NCBI GenBank assembly: GCA_030598355.1
Contig: JAUVQD010000103.1
Location: forward strand, 1 to 5,540
Length of the DNA stretch: 5,540 nt
Direction of reading: 5' to 3'
DNA from: Actinomycetes bacterium
GTDB lineage: Bacteria; Actinomycetota; Aquicultoria; CAJVYJ01; JAUVQD01
This document shows positions 1-4,742 of the stretch, one piece after another. Within the stretch, counting starts at the first letter, position 1. Each line of letters begins with the position of its first letter. The notes under the pieces are model-generated. The model was not told where the DNA came from. It did not search any database and worked only from the letters and a program-made list of their open reading frames with translations. Both the position numbers and the translations under genes were made by a program.

Positions 1-2
1 AT

Positions 3-557
3 TTCTTTGAAATCGCACTGTCTGTTAAATCGCCCAGCGTCCCCGAGACTATTGACGCTTACAGGGCGCTTGCAAAAGCGACAAGGCATCCTCTACATTT
101 AGGTGTGACCGAAAGCGGAACATTATTGAATGGAGCTATTAGGTCCGCTCTCGGTATCGGAGTGCTCTTAGAGGAAGGTATCGGCGACACTTTGCGTGTT
201 TCCTTGGCTGCGGATCCGGTTCATGAGATTCATGTGGCAAAAGAGATATTGCAGGCCTTAGGGTTGCGGGCGTTTCATCCGGAAGTGATAGCTTGCCCGA
301 CTTGTGCCCGATGTGAAGTCGATCTGTTCTCGATAGCTGAAAAGATAGAAGAGTATTTAAAGTTTTCCAAGAAAACGATAAAAGTCGCGGTTATGGGCTG
401 TGTTGTAAACGGGCCTGGTGAAGCTGCGGACGCTGATGTTGGTTTAGCGGCTGGCAAGGGCAAGGGCGTGATTTTTGTTCAGGGTCAGTCGACTAAAACA
501 GTTAAAGAGAAGGATTTTTTTGATGAATTGGTCCTGGCTATCAGGGGGCTTGATTGA
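3..557 (+). CDS. ispG: 4-hydroxy-3-methylbut-2-enyl diphosphate synthase (IspG/GcpE), C-terminal half, 5' partial
   Basis: The open frame enters from the left edge (first full codon at 3) and ends with TGA at 555-557, giving 184 residues; the E. coli enzyme is about 370, so about half is present. IspG is a cytosolic [4Fe-4S] enzyme of the MEP isoprenoid pathway that reductively converts 2-C-methylerythritol 2,4-cyclodiphosphate to HMBPP. The visible part has the end of the TIM barrel (HLGVTESG, then GIGDTLRVSL) and the C-terminal iron-sulfur domain. The expected cluster ligands are present: CPTC (first Cys codon at 294-296), a third Cys in MGCVVNGPGEA 32 residues after the second, and a Glu seven residues after that, matching the spacing of E. 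coli Cys270/Cys273/Cys305/Glu312. An extra Cys follows CPTC (CPTCARC), where most homologues have Thr or Ala. The GTG at 105 lies inside the conserved barrel and is not the start. proS follows after 25 nt, probably co-transcribed. Confidence 0.96.
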   Translation, partial: FFEIALSVKSPSVPETIDAYRALAKATRHPLHLGVTESGTLLNGAIRSALGIGVLLEEGIGDTLRVSLAADPVHEIHVAKEILQALGLRAFHPEVIACPTCARCEVDLFSIAEKIEEYLKFSKKTIKVAVMGCVVNGPGEAADADVGLAAGKGKGVIFVQGQSTKTVKEKDFFDELVLAIRGLD

Positions 558-571
558 AGCAAATACTTATT

Positions 572-576
572 AGGAG
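572..576 (+). promoter_or_regulatory. Shine-Dalgarno of proS
   Basis: AGGAG lies six nucleotides before the TTG at 583-585. It decides the proS start: the TTG codes the first residue of the conserved N-terminus (MRYSKTFIPTLRDDPADAE), and no ATG or GTG lies as well placed. Confidence 0.8.
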
Positions 577-582
577 CGCAAG

Positions 583-2280
583 TTGAGGTATTCAAAGACT
601 TTTATTCCAACGCTAAGAGACGATCCGGCGGATGCCGAGATAACTAGCCATAAACTTATGGTCAGGGCAGGACTACTTCGAAAAGCGGCCAGCGGCGTTT
701 ACACGTGGATGCCTATTGGTCTTAGGGTGCTCAGAAAAGTAGAGAATATTGTTCGCGAAGAAATGGATAACGCGGGCTGCTTAGAACTACTCATGCCGGC
801 ACTACAACCGGCGGAGTTGTGGAAACAAAGCGATCGCTGGTTTGCGTACGGTGAGGAAATGATGCGGCTAGTCGACCGCCATCAAAGGGAATTTTGCTTG
901 GGACCGACCCACGAAGAACTGATCACATCGATTGCTAAAGAGATCCACTCATATAAGGATCTGCCTAAGTGTTTCTATCAGATTCAAGCGAAATACCGAG
1001 ACGAGATAAGACCACGCTTTGGTGTGATGAGGAGCCGGGAATTTATCATGAAGGATGCGTATAGCTTTCACGACACCCAAGAATCGCTTGATGAGACGTA
1101 TCAGCTCATGCAGAAAGCATACGCTAAAATTGTTGAGCGGTGCGGTCTGTCCTATCGCGTCGTAAAAGCCGCGGGCGGGCTTATCGGCGGCGCGGTGTCA
1201 GAAGAGTTTATGGTTCTGGCCGATGCCGGAGAGGACGTTGTCGTCCATTGCGAGAGTTGCGGTTACGCCGCCAATTTGGAAACGGCCTCGTCGAAGTGGC
1301 GCGTCTCTGGAGAAAACGAGGAGCGCAAGGAGCGCAAAAAAGTTCACACACCAAACAAATCATCCATAAATGATCTTGCGCAGTTTCTGGATATTCCTAA
1401 AACGGTGTTGGTCAAGACATTGATTTATAAGGCGGGAGACTCAACGGTTGCAGCTTTAGTCCCGGGCTCAAAAGAGATTAATCCCCACAAATTGGCCTCG
1501 GCGCTGGGTGTCGGAGAAGTTTCTCTTTTTACAAAAGAGGATTTTGAAAAAAGGCCTGATATTATACAAGGTTTTGTTGGTCCAATTGGTCTGATGAACG
1601 CGAAAATAGTCGCGGACAATTCTTTGCGCTCACTGAGCAATTTCGTGGTCGGGGCCAATGAAATCGATCATCATTTTATAGACGTCAATACTGAATCAGA
1701 CTTTTCGGCGGATGTCTGGGCTGATCTTGTCTTTGCGGAAGAAGGAGAAGCCTGTATCGATTGTGACCACGGTCAGCTCGAAGGGGTCAGAGGCATTGAG
1801 GTCGGTCATATATTTCAGCTTGGGAAAAAGTACAGTTCAAAAATGAACGCTAAATACGTTGATGAAGCTGGCCGGGCGCAACCGTTTATTATGGGATGCT
1901 ATGGAATTGGTGTCAGCCGGATGGTGGCTGCGGCGATTGAACAAAGGAACGATGAAAGAGGAATAATTTGGCCGAAAGCAATCGCGCCATTTGACATTCA
2001 TTTAATAAATCTCACTAAAGATGAAGCAGGTCGAAAAATAGCAGATGAAATCTATAACGAATTCTTGGACAACAACGATGTCTTATACGATGATAGATTG
2101 CTGAGTCCGGGAATCAAGTTTACAGACGCCGATTTGTTGGGTTTACCTGTTCAAGTAATTATCGGAAGAAAGTTTGCGGAAAAGAAAATGGTCGAGATTA
2201 AGATACGCGAAACTCAAAAGAGATATGATGTAGAAGTAGACAAGCTATCGGATTGGTTGAAAGCCCTTGATGAAAACTGA
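583..2280 (+). CDS. proS: Prolyl-tRNA synthetase, bacterial type with INS editing domain
   Basis: This is a class II aminoacyl-tRNA synthetase that charges tRNA-Pro in the cytosol. At 565 aa it matches the bacterial-type family (E. coli 572). Domains in order: the catalytic core begins at about residue 1, with motif 1 near 38-75, the GPTHEE loop at 107-112 and motif 2 near 138-160 (YRDE, then VMRSREFIMKD). The INS (YbaK-like) domain at about 260-380 hydrolyses mischarged Ala-tRNA-Pro. Its Lys278 in VKTL lines up by eye with E. coli Lys279, and a GxxxP loop is at 330-334. Motif 3 (GCYGIGVSR) is at 438-446, and the anticodon-binding domain runs from about 467 to 565. CxxC pairs at 223/226 and 391/394 flank the INS domain and could form one metal site. 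The TTG start is supported by AGGAG six nucleotides upstream. The 3' end overlaps the glycosyltransferase by 11 nt. A charged linker near 242-257 contains a perfect 9-nt tandem repeat. Confidence 0.97.
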   Translation: MRYSKTFIPTLRDDPADAEITSHKLMVRAGLLRKAASGVYTWMPIGLRVLRKVENIVREEMDNAGCLELLMPALQPAELWKQSDRWFAYGEEMMRLVDRHQREFCLGPTHEELITSIAKEIHSYKDLPKCFYQIQAKYRDEIRPRFGVMRSREFIMKDAYSFHDTQESLDETYQLMQKAYAKIVERCGLSYRVVKAAGGLIGGAVSEEFMVLADAGEDVVVHCESCGYAANLETASSKWRVSGENEERKERKKVHTPNKSSINDLAQFLDIPKTVLVKTLIYKAGDSTVAALVPGSKEINPHKLASALGVGEVSLFTKEDFEKRPDIIQGFVGPIGLMNAKIVADNSLRSLSNFVVGANEIDHHFIDVNTESDFSADVWADLVFAEEGEACIDCDHGQLEGVRGIEVGHIFQLGKKYSSKMNAKYVDEAGRAQPFIMGCYGIGVSRMVAAAIEQRNDERGIIWPKAIAPFDIHLINLTKDEAGRKIADEIYNEFLDNNDVLYDDRLLSPGIKFTDADLLGLPVQVIIGRKFAEKKMVEIKIRETQKRYDVEVDKLSDWLKALDEN

Positions 2281-2941
2281 TCATCAAAGTAACAAAGATA
2301 AGTGGATATCTTTAATAATACCTGCCTATAACGAGGAGGGCAGAATAGGCGACGTCATTACGGCAGCACAATCAAACGGGCTGATCAATGAGGTCGTTGT
2401 TGTCAATGATGGTTCAACGGACCAGACTAGTTTCGTCGCCCGGAAACTGGGGGTAAAGGTCATTGATGTTCCCATTAACCGCGGCAAGGGCCATGCTATG
2501 CAAGAGGGGATTGATGCGGTTGAGCCTGATATTCTGGTCTTCAGTGACGCTGACATTCTAGGAATAAAAAAGGGCCACTTTGAACAATTAATCAGGCCTT
2601 TGCTAGACGACGATGGTTTAGACATGACCGTGGGTAAATTCTCAGGCGGAAGGTTTCGAACAGATCTTTCTCATAATCTTATGCCGGCGATATCGGGGCA
2701 AAGGGCCCTTCGCTTCGGGTTGGTAGAAGATTTGCCAAACCTATCTTTAACCAAGTTCGGGGCGGAAATCATCATTACCAGGCACGCGAAGAAGGTAGAC
2801 GCCAACATTCTTGAGGTGGTATTGAACGACTTAACGCATGTCATGAAAGAGGAGAAGCTTGGAATGATGCGCGGATTATCCGCCAGACTACGCATGTATC
2901 AAGAGATGTATCGGAGCATAAAGCCAGAGAAGAAAGTATAA
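2270..2941 (+). CDS. Family 2 (GT-A fold) glycosyltransferase, soluble, acceptor unknown
   Basis: This 223-aa protein has a GT-A nucleotide-sugar-binding fold. The family 2 signature IIPAYNEE is at 16-23, VVNDGSTD at 44-51 (donor nucleotide contacts), RGKGHAM at 71-77, and DAD at 93-95, the usual DxD metal and sugar-diphosphate site. A second half carries GQRALR at 143-148 and THVMKEEK at 189-196, resembling small glycosyltransferases of Gram-positive bacteria. No membrane segment or signal peptide is visible, so it is not a DPM1/GtrB type with C-terminal transmembrane helices. Sugar and acceptor cannot be read from sequence; a lipid, glycerate or cell-envelope acceptor is possible. I prefer the ATG at 2270 to the TTG one codon earlier. 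Upstream GAAAG (2259-2263) is a weak ribosome site. The 11-nt overlap with proS implies translational coupling. It occupies the position where Firmicutes usually have polC. Confidence 0.85.
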   Translation: MKTDHQSNKDKWISLIIPAYNEEGRIGDVITAAQSNGLINEVVVVNDGSTDQTSFVARKLGVKVIDVPINRGKGHAMQEGIDAVEPDILVFSDADILGIKKGHFEQLIRPLLDDDGLDMTVGKFSGGRFRTDLSHNLMPAISGQRALRFGLVEDLPNLSLTKFGAEIIITRHAKKVDANILEVVLNDLTHVMKEEKLGMMRGLSARLRMYQEMYRSIKPEKKV

Positions 2942-2955
2942 GGATTAAGTGCGTA

Positions 2956-2985
2956 TTGCGCTGCCTAGAAAAATTGTGATATAGT
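2956..2985 (+). promoter_or_regulatory. Probable extended -10 sigma-A-type promoter for rimP-nusA-infB
   Basis: A -10-like TATAGT at 2980-2985 (five of six to TATAAT) is preceded by TG at 2977-2978, the extended -10 arrangement. A -35-like TTGCGC at 2956-2961 stands 18 nt upstream. It begins 15 nt after the glycosyltransferase stop, in the only sizeable gap between complete genes. Transcription would start near 2992 by usual spacing, some 20 nt before the terminator hairpin. This is a motif match by eye with no experimental support. Confidence 0.5.
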
Positions 2986-3011
2986 CATTAGATATCGGTT
3001 GTTCGAACTTT

Positions 3012-3035
3012 AAGTGGGTATTAACCCACTTTTTT
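3012..3035 (+). terminator. Intrinsic terminator hairpin in the rimP leader (possible attenuator)
   Basis: A perfect 8-bp stem (3012-3019 with 3024-3031: AAGTGGGT against ACCCACTT) closes a 4-nt loop, ATTA. The sequence 3030-3035 is six consecutive T, so the U tract starts within the stem base. This is the form of a Rho-independent terminator. It lies after the glycosyltransferase stop but also downstream of the probable rimP promoter. It could therefore both end the upstream transcript and attenuate the rimP operon. The stem is short, which suggests incomplete termination or help from a factor such as NusA (inference). Confidence 0.75.
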
Positions 3036-3049
3036 ATTGGGTAATAACC
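3015..3049 (+). repeat. Imperfect 12-nt direct repeat in the rimP leader
   Basis: TGGGTATTAACC at 3015-3026 recurs as TGGGTAATAACC at 3038-3049 with one mismatch in 12, offset by 23 nt. The first copy forms most of the terminator hairpin; the second ends directly before the proposed TTG start of rimP. TGGGT of the second copy (3038-3042) can pair with ACCCA at 3024-3028, the 3' arm of the terminator. Two exclusive folds are thus possible, although the terminator is clearly the stronger. Confidence 0.6.
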
Positions 3050-3532
3050 TTGAGAGCGCTGGAAATTAAGGAAAGTGTAAAAGCCTCGATAGAGCCCCAG
3101 CTTGAGTCCATGGGGTATGAGGTAGTAGACATTGAGTACAGGCGTGAGCCGGTAGGGATGGTGCTACGGGTTTATATTGATCAGCCGTCAGGCGTAAGGC
3201 TGGAAGATTGTGCTAAGGCAAGCAATCTTATAAACAGTCTGCTTGATGAGGGTGATATAATCGAGGCATCGTATAGTCTGGAAGTTTCTTCACCAGGTAT
3301 TGAACGTCGGTTGACGAAAGTGAGTCATTACGAGCGTTTTAAGGGTCAGAAGATTTTAGTAAAAACCAAGCGCTCGATTGACGGGCGCCGGAAGTATAAG
3401 GGAAAATTGATTAAGGTAGATGATTCGGGTTTCTCGATTGAGTTTGAAGGAGACAAGGTAGATCTTAGCTACAGTCAAGTGTTGAAAGCCAATTTAGTAT
3501 TCACCGGTGAGAAGGATACAGAAGATGAATAA
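3050..3532 (+). CDS. rimP: Ribosome maturation factor RimP
   Basis: RimP binds the 30S subunit during late assembly. The 160-aa product, normal for the family, shows the N-terminal domain signatures GYEVVDIEY (about residues 20-28), LRVYIDQPSGV, and YSLEVSSPGIERRL, followed by the SH3-like C-terminal domain (KILVKTKRSIDGRRKYKGKL onward). The frame is open back to a GTG at 3014, but that codon lies in the terminator stem and would add 12 residues, MGINPLFYWVIT, unlike RimP N-termini. I therefore take the TTG at 3050 as the start. No strong Shine-Dalgarno precedes either codon, so the start is uncertain. The 3' end overlaps nusA by 8 nt. It is the first gene of the conserved rimP-nusA-infB operon, under the probable promoter at 2956-2985 and the leader hairpin. 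Confidence 0.93.
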   Translation: MRALEIKESVKASIEPQLESMGYEVVDIEYRREPVGMVLRVYIDQPSGVRLEDCAKASNLINSLLDEGDIIEASYSLEVSSPGIERRLTKVSHYERFKGQKILVKTKRSIDGRRKYKGKLIKVDDSGFSIEFEGDKVDLSYSQVLKANLVFTGEKDTEDE

Positions 3533-4664
3533 AGAACTCATTATGGCGCTTAAGCAGCTTGAGCGAGAGAAAAAGATCGAACCAGAGGCGATCCTGGAGA
3601 CACTTGAAATTGCCTTGGCTGCTGTATACAAGAAGAATTACGACGAAGACAGTGAGATTCAGGTAAAGATAAACCCTGAAACAGGCGAGCCGAAAGTCTA
3701 TGAAATCGTTGAGGGTGATGACGGAGATAAAGTTGCTGTCGAAAAGGAAACTAGTGCCAGTGATTTCGGTCGGATAGCTGCCCAAACGGCCAAGCAGGTG
3801 ATTCTTCAGCGCATTCGGGAAGCTGAGCGCGAGATGATGTTCTCCGAGTACGAGGGACGCGAAGGAGACATTGTAACCGGAATAGTTCAACAATCTGACC
3901 AGCGATATACACTGGTTAACCTTGGAAGGGTAGAAGCTTTGCTGCCGATAACCGAACAAGTGCCTTCAGAACGATACGATCACGGCATGAGATTAAAAGC
4001 GTATATTGTAGAGGTGCGAAGGACAACTAAAGAGCCGCAAATTATTGTTTCGCGCTCTCATCCAGGGTTACTAAGGCGGCTTTTCGAGTTAGAAGTGCCT
4101 GAAATATACGATGGTTTTGTTGAAATTAAATCGGTAGCTCGCGAGCCGGGTTATCGATCCAAGCTTGCGGTGACCTCAAGCGAAGAAGGGGTCGATCCAG
4201 TTGGAGCTTGCGTTGGCCCAAAAGGTAGTCGGGTTAGAATGGTTGTGTCGGAACTTCGCGGGGAGAAGATTGATGTTGTTCAATATAACGAAGATCCCAA
4301 GACCTATGTCTCTAACGCGCTATCGCCCGCGAAAGTAAAAGAAGTACAAATCGACGAAGACGAGAATACGGCTGTAGTTATTGTGCCGGACAGCCAGCTA
4401 TCTTTGGCCATAGGCAAGGAAGGTCAGAACGCCAGATTGGCAGCCAAATTGAGTGGTTGGCGCATTGATATAAAAAGCGAAACTAAGGTGGCGGAAGAAC
4501 TTCTTTCGGGCGTGGCGAAGAAAGCCAAGAAAGCCGAAAAAGAAGAGTCTACCGGGCGTTGCGAGGCCATTAAGGCCGATAAGTCCAGGTGTACCAGGAA
4601 GGCTAAGCCGGGAAGTTCATATTGCGGTTTGGCGGCGCACCAAAAACAGGGCGATAACGGCTAA
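3525..4664 (+). CDS. nusA: Transcription termination/antitermination factor NusA with an extra Cys/His-rich C-terminal tail
   Basis: NusA binds RNA polymerase and nascent RNA, and modulates pausing, intrinsic termination and antitermination. The product has 379 aa. In order: RNA polymerase-binding N-terminal domain (1 to about 108), S1 domain (about 112-176), KH1 with GPKG at 231-234, and KH2 with GKEG at 297-300 followed by QNARLAAKLSGWRIDI. As in Gram-positive NusA, there are no proteobacterial acidic repeats. After a Lys/Ala/Glu-rich linker (about 329-343) comes an unusual tail with Cys346, Cys356, Cys367 and His372, a spacing of C-x9-C-x10-C-x4-H. It recalls short Cys/His modules of the RCxAIxxxGxRCxRKAxxGSxYC type and may bind zinc (inference). 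The ATG at 3525 is chosen because AAGGA (3512-3516) lies 8 nt upstream and MNKELIMALKQLE is a typical NusA start; the in-frame GTG at 3507 is less likely. It overlaps the rimP stop by 8 nt, implying coupling. No ylxR follows. Confidence 0.96.
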   Translation: MNKELIMALKQLEREKKIEPEAILETLEIALAAVYKKNYDEDSEIQVKINPETGEPKVYEIVEGDDGDKVAVEKETSASDFGRIAAQTAKQVILQRIREAEREMMFSEYEGREGDIVTGIVQQSDQRYTLVNLGRVEALLPITEQVPSERYDHGMRLKAYIVEVRRTTKEPQIIVSRSHPGLLRRLFELEVPEIYDGFVEIKSVAREPGYRSKLAVTSSEEGVDPVGACVGPKGSRVRMVVSELRGEKIDVVQYNEDPKTYVSNALSPAKVKEVQIDEDENTAVVIVPDSQLSLAIGKEGQNARLAAKLSGWRIDIKSETKVAEELLSGVAKKAKKAEKEESTGRCEAIKADKSRCTRKAKPGSSYCGLAAHQKQGDNG

Positions 4665-4703
4665 CCGCTAAGGCGCAAAAGAAGTTGAGGTTATCTACCT
4701 TTT

Positions 4704-4708
4704 GAGGA
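4704..4708 (+). promoter_or_regulatory. Strong Shine-Dalgarno ahead of the mini-ORF preceding infB
   Basis: GAGGA lies 7 nt before the ATG at 4716, ideal for that mini-ORF. It is 26 nt before the infB ATG at 4735, too far to serve it directly. The nearest purines to infB are GAG at 4728-4730 (4 nt away) and AGG at 4721-4723, both poor. ACCT at 4697-4700 could pair with AGGT at 4688-4691 or with AGG at 4705-4707, so some masking is possible. Confidence 0.5.
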
Positions 4709-4715
4709 AAAAAAC

Positions 4716-4742
4716 ATGTCAGGTTATGAGTTAAATGCCTAA
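4716..4742 (+). CDS. Possible eight-codon leader mini-ORF overlapping the infB start
   Basis: ATG at 4716 opens an eight-codon frame, MSGYELNA, closed by TAA at 4740-4742. It overlaps the first 8 nt of infB in another frame. Its ribosome site (GAGGA, 7 nt upstream) is much better than that of infB. Ribosomes ending here would release almost on top of the infB ATG at 4735, the geometry of translational coupling. The peptide itself probably has no function. It could instead be chance, or a remnant of a lost ylxR; nothing in the eight codons resembles YlxR. Low confidence without conservation data. Confidence 0.3.
   Translation: MSGYELNA

Noticed and set aside
105..107. GTG at 105 as a start of a separate short protein
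   Set aside because: The frame continues upstream to the window edge with IspG-like sequence, and the GTG encodes the Val of the conserved HLGVTESG motif.
1140..1373. 77-residue Arg-rich + strand frame within proS
   Set aside because: It overlaps the conserved ProRS core in another frame, and its Arg-rich composition is the product of shifted GC-rich codons.
2267..2272. TTG at 2267 as glycosyltransferase start
   Set aside because: It is directly followed by ATG at 2270, a stronger initiation codon with similar spacing to the weak upstream purine run.
2326..2895. Two - strand open frames inside the glycosyltransferase gene
   Set aside because: Both are antisense to conserved glycosyltransferase motifs, have no ribosome site that I can see, and resemble no family.
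3507..3527. GTG at 3507 as nusA start
   Set aside because: It would use up the good AAGGA ribosome site as coding sequence and add six residues before the typical NusA N-terminus; ATG 3525 fits better.
3501..3959. 152-residue open frame on the - strand across the start of nusA
   Set aside because: It is antisense to the well-conserved N-terminal and S1 regions of NusA, resembles no family I know, and has an unusual Phe/Leu/Ser-rich composition expected of a complement-strand shadow.
4688..4704. Small hairpin AGGT/ACCT followed by TTTT after nusA, considered as a terminator
   Set aside because: Only four pairs plus a possible G-U and a four-base T run including the stem base; too weak, and infB is expected to be co-transcribed with nusA.
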